Assembly (NCBI GenBank): GCA_905233765.1
Contig: CAJOCU010000018.1
Span: 1 to 58,709, forward strand
DNA length: 58,709 bases
Reading direction: 5' to 3'
From: an uncultured Bacteroidaceae bacterium
Lineage (GTDB): Bacteria > Bacteroidota > Bacteroidia > Bacteroidales > Bacteroidaceae
Shown here: positions 1 through 8,805 of the stretch, in pieces
Layout of the letters: the number at the start of each line of letters is the position of its first letter
Numbering within the stretch: the first letter of the stretch is position 1
Notes under the pieces: model-generated
What the model was told of the DNA's origin: nothing
What the model saw: only the letters and a program-made list of their open reading frames with translations
Database searches by the model: none
Program-made: the position numbers and the translations under genes

Positions 1-126
1 GGACAGACCCTCATCAGCCATCTCCTTGAACTTGCTGGCGGGGGCTTTACATTGTGGGCAACGCTCGGGGGCTTCAGTACCTTCGTGGATGTAACCACAA
101 ACGGTGCAAACGAATTTCTTTGTCAT
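1..126 (-). CDS. Rubredoxin-like protein, N-terminal part (truncated by window edge)
   Basis: Read on the minus strand from the ATG at 126, the first 42 residues begin [16 protein letters not shown] and continue with APERCPQC. Two CxxC knuckles (C-T-V-C and C-P-Q-C) with a GYIHEG turn are the short rubredoxin-like iron site found in rubrerythrins and NADH peroxidase-type proteins. The fold binds one iron through four cysteines and passes single electrons, usually in peroxide or oxygen defence in anaerobes. The stop codon lies outside the window, so a small stand-alone rubredoxin cannot be separated from the N-terminus of a longer enzyme. A promoter -7 element lies 68 bases upstream. Confidence 0.8.
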   Translation of the reverse strand, partial: MTKKFVCTVCGYIHEGTEAPERCPQCKAPASKFKEMADEGLS

Positions 127-193
127 GTTTGAATAGTTTTTTGAATTAAATTGAATAAATAATAAATGAGGTATTTACACGGTTTTTTCTGCA

Positions 194-201
194 CAAAGGT
201 A
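194..201 (-). promoter_or_regulatory. Promoter -7 element for the rubredoxin-like gene
   Basis: The minus strand reads TACCTTTG, an exact match to the Bacteroidetes TAnnTTTG element, 68 bases before the start codon. The -33 element is not clear. Confidence 0.6.
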
Positions 202-296
202 AATGGAAATCCCCTTCCTGCCAAATGAAATGAAGAAAAACTTGCATTTTACGATGAAAAGCACATCTAAAAGCGTGTTCGTAGAACTATTTTTAC

Positions 297-304
297 TACC
301 TTTG
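297..304 (+). promoter_or_regulatory. Promoter -7 element for nadE
   Basis: TACCTTTG lies 35 bases before the nadE ATG, giving a leader of about 30 bases. No convincing TTTG -33 element is visible. Confidence 0.6.
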
Positions 305-339
305 CGCCCGAAATTACTAATGAAAACTGGTTTATTTCT

Positions 340-2268
340 ATGAATCACGGTTTCGTCAAGATTGCTGCCGCCATACCTGAGGTACAAGTGGCACATCCCA
401 AATTCAATCTGCAAAGCGTCGAGAACCTAATTATTCAGGCTGAAGGACGTGGTATTGAAATCATCACGCTGCCGGAGCTGTGCCTGACGGGCTACTCCTG
501 CGGCGATCTCTTCAACCAGCAACTGCTGCTGGACGAGGCTGAAATGGCACTCATCCAACTGATGAACTTCACGCGTTCGCTGGACATCATCTCCATCATC
601 GGTATGCCGGTGGCCTACAAGGGCTCTTTGCTCAACTGCGCCGCCGTGCTGCAGAAGGGCAAGATCCTCGGACTCGTGCCCAAGACCTTCCTGCCCAACT
701 ACAACGAGTTCTACGAGCAACGTTGGTTCACCAGCGGCACCGACATAGCCGCTGACGCTAGCGTATGGCTTTGCGGACAGCAGGTAAGCCTCAGCACGCG
801 TCTGCTGTTTGCCACCAGCACCTGCATCTTTGGCATCGAGTTGTGCGAGGACTTGTGGGCTCCCGTGCCACCCAGCTGCGCGCTGACGATGGCGGGTGCA
901 GACATTATCTTCAACCTCAGCGCCAGCAACGACCTCGTGGGCAAGCAGGACTACCTGCAGCAGCTGCTTCGCCAGCAAAGCGCCCGCACCCATTGCGGCT
1001 ACGTCTATGCTGCGGCTGGTTACGGCGAGAGTACACAGGACACGGTGTTCTCCAGCAAGGTCTATATTTTCGAGAACGGTGTTCTACTGGCCCAGGGCAC
1101 GCCGCATAGCCTTGAGGCGCAGATGGTAGTCAGCGAAATTGACGTGGAACGCCTGCGTGCCGACCGCCGCAAGAACACAACCTTCTCACAGTGTGCATCC
1201 ATGAACAAGAATCATGCGATGCAGGTGGTGGAGACGGCATTGCTCAATCCACGCGATCTGACACTCACTCGCACCGTCAACCCCGCGCCCTTCGTGCCCG
1301 TGGGTGCCGACCTCGATGCACGCTGTGAGGAAGTCTTCGCCATTCAGGCCGAGGGCCTCGCCCATCGCCTGCAGCACATCGGCTGCACAACCGCCATCAT
1401 CGGCATCTCCGGAGGACTTGACTCCACGCTGGCGCTGCTTGTCACCGTCCGCGCCTTCGACCTGCTGGGGCTGGACCGTGCAGGCATCATCGGCATCACA
1501 ATGCCCGGTTTCGGCACCAGCGACCGCACTCACACAAATGCCGTCGCGCTCATGAACGCGCTCAACATCACACAGCGCGAGATCAGCATCGCCGCTGCCG
1601 TGCTGCAACACTTCCATGATATCGGTCAGGATGTGAACCAGCACGACATCACCTATGAAAATTCGCAGGCGCGCGAGCGCACGCAAATCCTCATGGACGT
1701 GGCCAACAAGGAGAACGGCCTCGTCGTAGGCACCGGCGACCTTTCGGAGCTGGCCCTCGGATGGTGCACCTACAACGGCGACCATATGTCCATGTACGGT
1801 GTCAATGCTGGTGTGCCCAAGACGCTAGTGCGTCATCTCGTGAAGTGGGTTGCCCTCAACTCGTCCGATGCCACCACGAAGGACATCCTGCTTGATATCG
1901 TTGATACGCCCATCAGCCCCGAGCTGATTCCCGTGGACGAGAAAGGCGAGATAGCCCAGAAGACCGAAGACCTTGTGGGCCCTTACGAGCTGCACGACTT
2001 CTTCCTCTACTATGTCCTGCGCTGGGGGTTCCGTCCGAGCAAGATTCTTTTCCTTGCCCAAGCCGCCTTCGGCAACGCCTACCCTGCCAACATCCTCAAG
2101 CATTGGCTCACCAACTTCTACCGTCGCTTCTTCGGCCATCAGTTCAAGCGTTCCTGTATGCCCGATGGTCCCAAAGTGGGTAGCGTCAGCCTCTCACCAC
2201 GTGGTGATTGGCGTATGCCATCGGATGCATGTCGCGATGCATGGCTGGAAGAATGTGAACGGCTATAA
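340..2268 (+). CDS. nadE: Glutamine-dependent NAD+ synthetase
   Basis: This protein makes NAD+ from deamido-NAD+, ATP and glutamine, the last step of NAD synthesis. It has 642 residues, the size expected for the glutaminase-fused form. The N-terminal nitrilase-type glutaminase shows its Glu-Lys-Cys triad at about E46 ([12 protein letters not shown]), K115 (VPKTFLPN) and C169 ([10 protein letters not shown]). The C-terminal ATP pyrophosphatase domain has the PP-loop SGGLDS at 357-362. The ATG at 340 follows a good promoter and is the only sensible start. The gene appears to be transcribed alone; the next gene has its own promoter and leader. Confidence 0.97.
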   Translation: MNHGFVKIAAAIPEVQVAHPKFNLQSVENLIIQAEGRGIEIITLPELCLTGYSCGDLFNQQLLLDEAEMALIQLMNFTRSLDIISIIGMPVAYKGSLLNCAAVLQKGKILGLVPKTFLPNYNEFYEQRWFTSGTDIAADASVWLCGQQVSLSTRLLFATSTCIFGIELCEDLWAPVPPSCALTMAGADIIFNLSASNDLVGKQDYLQQLLRQQSARTHCGYVYAAAGYGESTQDTVFSSKVYIFENGVLLAQGTPHSLEAQMVVSEIDVERLRADRRKNTTFSQCASMNKNHAMQVVETALLNPRDLTLTRTVNPAPFVPVGADLDARCEEVFAIQAEGLAHRLQHIGCTTAIIGISGGLDSTLALLVTVRAFDLLGLDRAGIIGITMPGFGTSDRTHTNAVALMNALNITQREISIAAAVLQHFHDIGQDVNQHDITYENSQARERTQILMDVANKENGLVVGTGDLSELALGWCTYNGDHMSMYGVNAGVPKTLVRHLVKWVALNSSDATTKDILLDIVDTPISPELIPVDEKGEIAQKTEDLVGPYELHDFFLYYVLRWGFRPSKILFLAQAAFGNAYPANILKHWLTNFYRRFFGHQFKRSCMPDGPKVGSVSLSPRGDWRMPSDACRDAWLEECERL

Positions 2269-2353
2269 GCTATCGACCATCAAGTGCATCCCCTTATATT
2301 TGGAAACCAAAGCCACTAAATTGGCATAAAATGGTCAAAAAAGTTCCAAAATA

Positions 2354-2385
2354 TTTGGCAGTTTGAAAGAAACCATATACCTTTG
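2354..2385 (+). promoter_or_regulatory. Promoter of the trpB leader
   Basis: TTTG at 2354-2357, 20 bases, then TACCTTTG at 2378-2385: a near-consensus Bacteroidetes promoter. It lies 31 bases before the start of the leader peptide. Confidence 0.65.
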
Positions 2386-2416
2386 CCACAGATTTTGAAA
2401 GCAAAACATAAAAAGT

Positions 2417-2467
2417 ATGACTATTACAGCGAACTTTTGGTGGTGGCAGAACTCAAGATTCCAATAA
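2417..2467 (+). CDS. Tryptophan-codon leader peptide of trpB (16 residues)
   Basis: A short reading frame encodes MTITANFWWWQNSRFQ, with three consecutive Trp codons (TGG at 2438-2446) and then a stop. It sits between a strong promoter and a terminator-like hairpin, ahead of a tryptophan synthase beta gene. This is the classic layout of transcription attenuation by ribosome stalling when charged Trp-tRNA is scarce. The peptide itself probably has no function. The coding sequence and its context are seen directly; the regulation is inferred from the known trp attenuator design. Confidence 0.8.
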   Translation: MTITANFWWWQNSRFQ

Positions 2468-2511
2468 TCGTGAGAAGATAGCCGCGTAGCCAATAGTTAG
2501 CAATTGATACA

Positions 2512-2548
2512 AAGAGGCCTGTCGTTCTTACGACGGGCCTCTTCTCTT
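2512..2548 (+). terminator. Attenuator hairpin before trpB
   Basis: A 13-base-pair stem (2512-2524 with 2531-2543, one G-T pair) closes a six-base TTCTTA loop and is followed by a pyrimidine-rich tail rather than a clean T run. It lies 44 bases after the leader-peptide stop and 53 bases before the trpB ATG. A competing antiterminator is not obvious by eye. Confidence 0.75.
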
Positions 2549-2600
2549 AAAAGACAATTACACACAACACATATTATTAACCTCTTTAATTATTATCGTT

Positions 2601-3965
2601 ATGGAAAAGCAGAAACGTTTCTTCCTCTCCGAGAGCGAAATTCCTACACAATGGTACAACATCGCAGCCGACATGGTCAACAAACCCATGCCCCCGCTCA
2701 ACCCTGCAACCAAGCAGCCTCTGAAAGCAGAGGATCTTTTCCCCATCTTTGCTGAAGAGCTGGCCCGTCAGGAGATGAACCAAACAGATCCGTGGATTCA
2801 TATCCCTGAACCTGTGCGAGACATGTACAAGTACTACCGTAGCACGCCCCTTGTGCGCGCCTACGGTTTGGAAAAGGCGCTGGGAACGCCCGCTCATATC
2901 TACTTCAAGAACGAGAGCGTCAGTCCAGTCGGCAGCCACAAGCTGAACTCCGCCATCCCCCAGGCCTACTACAACAAGATGCAAGGAGTGACCAATATCA
3001 CCACCGAGACCGGTGCCGGCCAGTGGGGCGCTGCTCTCTCCTATGCCGCTAAGGTCTTTGGACTGGAGTGTGCGGTCTATCAGGTGAAAATCTCCTATAA
3101 TCAGAAGCCCTATCGTCGCTCCATCATGCAGACGTTCGGTGCCACCGTGGAGGCATCGCCCTCGATGTCCACCCGAGCAGGCAAGGACATCATCACCCGT
3201 GACCCCATGAACCAGGGTTCGCTCGGCACAGCCATCTCTGAGGCCATCGAGCTGGCCATGAGCACTCCCAACTGCAAATACACCCTCGGCTCCGTTCTAA
3301 ACCATGTGGCTTTGCACCAGACCATCATCGGTCTCGAGGCAGAGAAGCAGATGGAGATGGCCGGCGAGTACCCCGACATGGTGATTGCCTGCTTCGGTGG
3401 CGGCAGTAACTTCGGCGGCGTAGCCTTCCCCTTCATGCGTCATAACATCAAGGACGGCAAGAAGACCCGCTTCATCGCTGCCGAGCCCGCTTCGTGCCCC
3501 AAACTCACGCGCGGGCAGTTCCAATATGACTTCGGTGATGAGGCTGGCTACACACCCCTGCTACCTATGTTCACGCTGGGTCACAACTTCATGCCAGCAA
3601 ACATCCACGCAGGTGGTCTGCGCTACCACGGTGCCGGCGTCATCGTCAGCCAGCTGCTGAAGGACGGTCTCATGGAAGCTGTCGATATCAAGCAGCTTGA
3701 GAGCTTCGACGCCGGTGTACTCTTCGCACGTGCCGAGGGTATCATCCCTGCTCCTGAGAGTTGTCATGCCATCGCCGCCACCATCCGCGAGGCGAACAAA
3801 TGTAAGGAAACGGGCGAAGAAAAGGTCATCCTCTTCAACCTCAGCGGTCACGGACTCATCGACATGAGTGCCTATGATCAATATCTGGCTGGCAACCTCC
3901 AGAACTATGAGGTCACAGACGAGCAGGTGGCAGCCAACATCGCCCAACTTGAGAAAATCATCTAA
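2601..3965 (+). CDS. trpB: Tryptophan synthase beta chain, TrpB2 type
   Basis: A PLP enzyme that condenses indole with serine to give tryptophan. At 454 residues it matches the longer TrpB2 class rather than the roughly 400-residue TrpB1. The PLP lysine is about K114 in SPVGSHKLNS, the TrpB2-style ETGAGQWG motif follows at 136-143, and the phosphate-binding glycine run is GGGSNFGG near 265. No trpA or other trp gene is adjacent, so this is a stand-alone TrpB2, often viewed as an indole-salvage enzyme. The WWW leader peptide and hairpin upstream imply control by tryptophan supply. It converges on the lipoprotein gene that ends at 3980. Confidence 0.95.
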   Translation: MEKQKRFFLSESEIPTQWYNIAADMVNKPMPPLNPATKQPLKAEDLFPIFAEELARQEMNQTDPWIHIPEPVRDMYKYYRSTPLVRAYGLEKALGTPAHIYFKNESVSPVGSHKLNSAIPQAYYNKMQGVTNITTETGAGQWGAALSYAAKVFGLECAVYQVKISYNQKPYRRSIMQTFGATVEASPSMSTRAGKDIITRDPMNQGSLGTAISEAIELAMSTPNCKYTLGSVLNHVALHQTIIGLEAEKQMEMAGEYPDMVIACFGGGSNFGGVAFPFMRHNIKDGKKTRFIAAEPASCPKLTRGQFQYDFGDEAGYTPLLPMFTLGHNFMPANIHAGGLRYHGAGVIVSQLLKDGLMEAVDIKQLESFDAGVLFARAEGIIPAPESCHAIAATIREANKCKETGEEKVILFNLSGHGLIDMSAYDQYLAGNLQNYEVTDEQVAANIAQLEKII

Positions 3966-3979
3966 CAATTGGATGATTC

Positions 3980-5473
3980 TCAATTCTCATAGCATCCTGC
4001 GTTAGGATTAGCATTCGGCGAGCGCGTCCGGCCCCTGCGGTCGTAAGGCCAAGAGGTGATATAAGCGGGATTGGCAATGCCACGGATGTGAGACCCTTCA
4101 ACAGGTGTGAAATCATACAATAAAGCGTGTGTGTCCATGAGCAAGAAATTCTTGTCATGGGCACATTCGTTTGCCGGGTCATCATAAACACACGATTGAA
4201 AATCCTCTGAAGAGGGAATCTCTGTGGCCATGAAGCAATGCAAGAAATGGTAGTTTGCCTCGGCTTGGCTGACGCCCTCGGGCAGCATGTCCTCAGGAAT
4301 CCAATCACCCATCACGACATCGTCGGCATAGCCTGTGATGACGCAATTGATGAAGTCTGCACGTCGCAGTGCATGGTATTTTCCGTCTGCAACGTTGGCA
4401 ATGTGAAGGGCATCGCCGCGGTTGGCGTCCAAGGGATAGAACTGAGCGATGGTGCAGAAGGTGAAGGTGACATCGCCGCCCACGAGATCCACACAACGTC
4501 CGAGGGCGTTGGAGATTTCAGTGTTGGCAATCTCGGCACGCGTGTCGTAGAGCAACAGACCGACACCTTTGGTGTTGTGGACGAGGCTGTTGGTGAGTGT
4601 GAGTCGCGCGGGTGTGTCGTCGGTGATGGGCACAGCCGTCTCGCCTTCTCCAGGCAGGGCACAAATGATGCCATAGGTGCCACCGTGGATGTCTGCATAG
4701 TTTAGGATGTTGCCAGCGCTCTTGGTCGTCAGGGTGATACCCTGCCAACGGCCAGGCAGACGGTCGTAGGGCAGGTAGTCAAAGATATGGTCGATGCGGT
4801 CTCCACGGAAGACGACAGGTTTCTCCAGCGTGCCATTGGCCACGATGCAACCGTTGACCGTCATTCCAGCATCGTCGTGGAAGAGGAGACGTGTGCCGGC
4901 TTCCATCGTCACGGTGACGTTCTCTGCCACCGTCAGCCATCCGCTGACGAGGATGGGCCGTCGTGCTGACAGGGTGGTGTCCTGCGTGAGGGTGCGCGCG
5001 TTGAGGTAGAAAGCATCCTGCCCCACGACACTCAGCGCCACGCTCTGCTCCACCCCACTCTCCAATGTGAGAATCAAGCGGTCGGAGACTTCCTGCGGCT
5101 CGTCGGAATTCCACTCAGGCACAGTGACCTCAGCCCGAATCATGATGCTGTCGCGACGGCGCACCTCAAAATCCGTGACACGATTGTCTGCCGTGCGGCT
5201 CATGTCCTGCCCGTCGATATTGATACGGAAAGGGCTGGCGGCACCACTGGCCAGACGCACCTCGCGGATGCGAACACCCTTGTCGCCATGGTTATAGACG
5301 GCGAGGGTCTTCGTGGCTGAGGGTCGCGTCGTGATGAGCGTATCGAACACCACCTGGTCGGTGCTGAACTGCAGCGTTGCCGACCGATCGGTGGTGAAGG
5401 TGTCATAGTCATCGCAGCCCATGAACCAGAGGCTCATGGCAGCGATGCTCATTATCATTATCTTCTTATACAT
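3980..5473 (-). CDS. Predicted lipoprotein with right-handed beta-helix region
   Basis: 497 residues. A short signal peptide ends in the lipobox LWFMGC at about residues 15-20, so the mature protein should be lipid-anchored. An Ig-like or OmpL47-like N-terminal part follows (VFDTLITTRPSA, LAVYNHGD), then repeats typical of parallel beta-helices (GGTYGIIC, LTNSLVHNTKGVGLLL, FTFCTIAQF). The C-terminal DRRGRTRSPNANPNAGCYE resembles the closing motif of such proteins in Bacteroidales. No catalytic residues are recognised, so function is unknown; surface carbohydrate binding or lysis is possible. Its ATG overlaps the pepD stop by 8 bases, so the two are probably co-transcribed. Confidence 0.8.
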   Translation of the reverse strand: MYKKIMIMSIAAMSLWFMGCDDYDTFTTDRSATLQFSTDQVVFDTLITTRPSATKTLAVYNHGDKGVRIREVRLASGAASPFRINIDGQDMSRTADNRVTDFEVRRRDSIMIRAEVTVPEWNSDEPQEVSDRLILTLESGVEQSVALSVVGQDAFYLNARTLTQDTTLSARRPILVSGWLTVAENVTVTMEAGTRLLFHDDAGMTVNGCIVANGTLEKPVVFRGDRIDHIFDYLPYDRLPGRWQGITLTTKSAGNILNYADIHGGTYGIICALPGEGETAVPITDDTPARLTLTNSLVHNTKGVGLLLYDTRAEIANTEISNALGRCVDLVGGDVTFTFCTIAQFYPLDANRGDALHIANVADGKYHALRRADFINCVITGYADDVVMGDWIPEDMLPEGVSQAEANYHFLHCFMATEIPSSEDFQSCVYDDPANECAHDKNFLLMDTHALLYDFTPVEGSHIRGIANPAYITSWPYDRRGRTRSPNANPNAGCYEN

Positions 5474-6911
5474 TCTCTAAGATAGCCAGCAGATGACGCC
5501 AAACCATATCCACCGTGGGGATGAGGAGACGTTCGTCGGGCGAGTGTACGCCACGGAGCGTAGGCCCGAAGCTGACCATGTCCAAGCCGGGATATTTCTC
5601 TGAGAAGAGTCCACATTCGAGGCCGGCATGTATGCCGCGCACGATGGGCTCTTTCTTGAACAGACGCACATACTGCTCGCGAGTGATGCGAAGCAGTTCG
5701 CTCTTGGGGTTCATGGCCCAGCCAGGATAGCCCTCGCCAATCTCCACCTCGGCACCTGCCAGTTCAAAGACGGCAGCCACGGTGTTGGCCATGTTCTGAC
5801 GGTTGCTGAGCAGCGAGCTGCGCTGGCTGGTGTTGATGGCGATGACACCGGGCTCCACCTGCTTGATGCTGGCCAGGTTGGAGCTCGTCTCCACGAGGGC
5901 AATGTCCTGACTCATGGCATAGATGCCATTATCCACAGCCTGCAGTGCGCTGATGAGTCGGCGGTTAGCATCCTCGGGCAGCACGGTGGCAGCAGCCTCG
6001 GTGCTCTCCAGCAGGAACTCCATCGTCTTCTCGGTGACGCTGAACTCCTCCTCGACTTCCGCCGCGAAGACATTCCAATCCACGCGCGCCTGTTCCTTAT
6101 ACTTATTGGGGATGCAGACCAGACACGTTGCCTCGCGCGGGATGGCATTGTGCAGACCGCCAGCCTGGATGTCGCTCAGGCGCAGGCCCCATTTCTTCAT
6201 GCCGTTGTATAGGAAGCGTGCCAGCAGCTTGTTGGCATTGGCGCGTTTCTTGTCGATATCGTCGCCACTATGTCCACCCGTGAGTCCCTTGATGGTCAGT
6301 CGCAGGAAGAAAGCGCCAGCGGGAGCTGCCTCGGGCGTGAAGCGGAAGGTAACGGCCGTGCGGCAGCCACCGGCACAGCTGACGAAGATCTCGCCCTCAT
6401 CCTCGCTGTCCAGATTGATGAGCATCTGGCCTGTCATGAACCCCGGTTTCATCCCTTCGGCACCCGTGAGTCCCGTCTCCTCATCGCGTGTGAAGACGCA
6501 CTCCAGCGGGCCGTGCTTCAGGCTGTTGTCTGCCAGGATGGCCATCTCCATAGCACAACCGATACCGTCGTCGGCGCCCAGCGTCGTTCCCTTGGCCTTC
6601 ATCCATTCGCCGTCGATATAGGTCTGAATGGCATCCTTATCGAAGTCAAAGACCACGTCGTTGTTCTTCTCGCAAACCATATCCATATGGCTCTGCAAGA
6701 TGACAGTGGGCTTCTGTTCCATTCCGGGCGACGCGGGCTTGCGAATCAGCACGTTACCTGTATCGTCCACCTTCGTTTCAAGGCCCAGTCCTTCACCGAA
6801 CTGACGGAGGAACTCAATCATCTTTTCCTCGCGTTTCGAGGGGCGCGGAACGGCGTTGATGCGGGCGAACATTTCGAAGACACTGGCGGGTTTCAAGTCA
6901 TTTTTTTCCAT
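5466..6911 (-). CDS. pepD: Aminoacyl-histidine dipeptidase (cytosol non-specific dipeptidase)
   Basis: An M20-family metallopeptidase that cleaves dipeptides such as Xaa-His in the cytoplasm. It has 481 residues, the normal PepD length. Metal ligands and the catalytic acid are visible: H75 and D77 in QSHMDMVCE, D114 in LGADDGIG, the catalytic Glu pair at 144-145 in TRDEETGLTG, and a later His in HAGLECGLF. The lid domain carries GGHSGDDIDK. It starts at the ATG at 6911. A minus-strand promoter could not be placed confidently in the 100-base gap before the divergent gene at 7013. Confidence 0.96.
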   Translation of the reverse strand: MEKNDLKPASVFEMFARINAVPRPSKREEKMIEFLRQFGEGLGLETKVDDTGNVLIRKPASPGMEQKPTVILQSHMDMVCEKNNDVVFDFDKDAIQTYIDGEWMKAKGTTLGADDGIGCAMEMAILADNSLKHGPLECVFTRDEETGLTGAEGMKPGFMTGQMLINLDSEDEGEIFVSCAGGCRTAVTFRFTPEAAPAGAFFLRLTIKGLTGGHSGDDIDKKRANANKLLARFLYNGMKKWGLRLSDIQAGGLHNAIPREATCLVCIPNKYKEQARVDWNVFAAEVEEEFSVTEKTMEFLLESTEAAATVLPEDANRRLISALQAVDNGIYAMSQDIALVETSSNLASIKQVEPGVIAINTSQRSSLLSNRQNMANTVAAVFELAGAEVEIGEGYPGWAMNPKSELLRITREQYVRLFKKEPIVRGIHAGLECGLFSEKYPGLDMVSFGPTLRGVHSPDERLLIPTVDMVWRHLLAILENV

Positions 6912-6973
6912 GAGAATATTGCTAATTTAGGTTAAAGTCTGTTGATTCCTGCGTTTGACACGTAAGTTTGATG

Positions 6974-6981
6974 TATCTTTG
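6974..6981 (+). promoter_or_regulatory. Promoter -7 element for the small membrane protein
   Basis: TATCTTTG lies 32 bases before the ATG at 7013. The best upstream TTTG (6954-6957) is only 16 bases away, so the -33 element is uncertain. Confidence 0.55.
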
Positions 6982-7012
6982 CAAAGTTTTTATATAAATT
7001 ATAACGCACAAG

Positions 7013-7237
7013 ATGCTTAAATTATTGCTCATCACCGCTGGAATTGTTGCGCTCGCAGTCGTTCTGCTTTCGCTCAAGCTCCTGCTGAAGGGCGACGCGC
7101 GCGGACCAATGACACACATCGGGGCCTCTAAGGCCATGCGTGAGCGCGGCATTCACTGCGTGGAGAGCATGGATTCTATCGAGCGCTACCAGAAAGCCAC
7201 GCGGCTTCATGCGCGCGAGAGAAACAATGTAAAATAA
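7013..7237 (+). CDS. Conserved small membrane protein of unknown function
   Basis: 74 residues: one N-terminal transmembrane helix (about 3-25, rich in Leu, Ile and Val) and a short cytoplasmic tail. The tail carries THIGASKAMRERGIHCVES, close to a small Bacteroidales membrane protein whose conserved core is a HI-x-N-x-ALR-x-RGIHC-type motif. The single Cys in that motif suggests a redox or metal role, but this is inference. It has its own promoter and is followed 52 bases later by the OmpH-like gene, possibly in one transcript. Confidence 0.7.
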   Translation: MLKLLLITAGIVALAVVLLSLKLLLKGDARGPMTHIGASKAMRERGIHCVESMDSIERYQKATRLHARERNNVK

Positions 7238-7289
7238 AGAGATATAAAGGATAAACATTGAATTAAGAATTAAAAGTTATATATTATCA

Positions 7290-7898
7290 ATGAAGAAGAT
7301 TTATTTTCTGGCACTTGGCGCCATGATAGCGCTGAGCGCCTGCAACAACCAAGGCACTGAAACAGAAGCAGAAACCGAAGCACCTGCCGAGCAGGAAGCC
7401 CAAGGCCTTAAGGTGGCCTACATCGAGGTGGACAGCCTCATGAGCCAGTATCAGTTCTGCATGGACTACAACCTGCTGCTCAACCAGAAGGGTGACAACG
7501 CCGCCAAGCTCCTCCAGCAGAAGCAGCGCGCGCTGCAGCAGCACGCAGAAGCCCTTCAGAAGAAGTATGAGAGCAACGGATTCACCACTCGCGACGAGCT
7601 GGAGCGCGCCCAGAACCAACTCGCCAAGGAACAGCAGGATCTCGCAGAACTCGACCAGCGCCTGACCAACGAGCTCGCAGCCGAGAATGCCAAGCTCAAC
7701 GCCGAGCTTCGCGACAGCATCCAGGCCTTCCTGAAGGTTTACAACAAGACCAAGAAATTCGACTACATCATGTCCAAGCTGGGTGACAACCTCCTCTGGG
7801 CCAACAAGAAGTACGACATCACCAAGGAAGTCATCGCAGGCTTGAACAAGCGCTATAAGAAATCCAAGCCCGCAGAAGCGAAAGACGAGAAGAAGTGA
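7290..7898 (+). CDS. OmpH/Skp-like periplasmic chaperone lipoprotein
   Basis: 202 residues. The signal peptide ends in the lipobox IALSAC (about 14-19), followed by an acidic TETEAETEAPAEQE linker. The body is a long coiled coil rich in Gln, Glu, Lys and Leu (about 65-150), with the VAYIEVDSLMSQY start typical of the OmpH/Skp family. Skp-type proteins hold unfolded outer-membrane proteins during transit through the periplasm; here the protein is probably membrane-tethered through its lipid. prmA starts 4 bases after the stop, so the two are likely co-transcribed. The family call is firm and the exact client proteins are unknown. Confidence 0.85.
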   Translation: MKKIYFLALGAMIALSACNNQGTETEAETEAPAEQEAQGLKVAYIEVDSLMSQYQFCMDYNLLLNQKGDNAAKLLQQKQRALQQHAEALQKKYESNGFTTRDELERAQNQLAKEQQDLAELDQRLTNELAAENAKLNAELRDSIQAFLKVYNKTKKFDYIMSKLGDNLLWANKKYDITKEVIAGLNKRYKKSKPAEAKDEKK

Positions 7899-7902
7899 CG
7901 GG

Positions 7903-8778
7903 ATGAAATATCTGGAACTCACTTTCAATATTACCCCCTACAACGAGGCGGCCACCGATGTGCTGGCCGCTTTGTTGGCTGATTCTGGGTGCGACACCTT
8001 CCTGCCGCAGGACGATGGTCTGAAAGCCTACGTTCTAGCCGACGCCTATGACGAAGCTGCTGTCCGTGAGGCTGTTGCCACCACCTTGTCAGCCTTCTCT
8101 CCCACCCCCTGCATCACCTTCACCGCTGCAGCGGCTCCTGATGAGAACTGGAACGCGACATGGGAGTCTGAGCACCATTTCGAGCCCGTCACCCTCCCCG
8201 ACGGTCAGCAACTCCAGATCATCCCCCACCAGGCTTTCGGCAGCGGCGAGCACGCCACCACACGGATGATGCTATCCCTCCTCGGCGCCCTCTCAACCTC
8301 TCTACGAGAGAAGTCGGCGGGAGGCAAGCTCACCGTCATCGATGCCGGCTGCGGCACGGGCATCCTCGGCATTGCAGCCCTCAAGCTCGGCGCAGCACAG
8401 GTCTTCGCCTACGATATCGATGAATGGAGCGTTCGCAATGCTGAAGAGAACTACGCCCTCAATGGGCTCGCAGCAACAACGGGTCTCCCCCTCGGCGGCG
8501 ATGGCAGTGCCACCATTCTCCTTGGCGATGCCTCGTGCCTCGCCTCAGCGCCTCTGGCCGACATTCTGCTGGCCAACATCAACCGCAACATCCTTCTGGC
8601 CGACATGCCCGCTTTTGTGGCCCAGCTCAAGGGCGCAGGCCATCTGCTGCTCTCAGGGTTCCTTGAAGCAGACATCCCCGCTCTCGCCGAGGCAGCCACT
8701 GCACTCGGCCTCACGCTCGCCGACACGCGCTCCGACGGCGACTGGCGCGCACTACACTTTCGGAATGCATCATTGTAA
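7903..8778 (+). CDS. prmA: Ribosomal protein L11 methyltransferase
   Basis: A SAM-dependent methyltransferase that methylates ribosomal protein L11 on lysines and the N-terminus. It has 291 residues. The N-terminal L11-recognition domain leads into ENWNATWESEHHFEP and FGSGEHATTRM. The SAM-binding loop is DAGCGTG at about 147-153, and the substrate-site motif is LANINRNILL. The start ATG lies 4 bases after the preceding stop. Confidence 0.95.
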   Translation: MKYLELTFNITPYNEAATDVLAALLADSGCDTFLPQDDGLKAYVLADAYDEAAVREAVATTLSAFSPTPCITFTAAAAPDENWNATWESEHHFEPVTLPDGQQLQIIPHQAFGSGEHATTRMMLSLLGALSTSLREKSAGGKLTVIDAGCGTGILGIAALKLGAAQVFAYDIDEWSVRNAEENYALNGLAATTGLPLGGDGSATILLGDASCLASAPLADILLANINRNILLADMPAFVAQLKGAGHLLLSGFLEADIPALAEAATALGLTLADTRSDGDWRALHFRNASL

Positions 8779-8805
8779 ACATTGACAGCTAACGTTCATC
8801 CGTTC

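Noticed and set aside
2504..2755. Open frame overlapping the attenuator and trpB
   Set aside because: It is out of frame with trpB and covers the hairpin; no protein-like features.
8782..8805. TTG at 8782 as the fbp start
   Set aside because: The ATG at 8806 is closer to family starts and sits at a normal distance from prmA; TTG adds residues without similarity.
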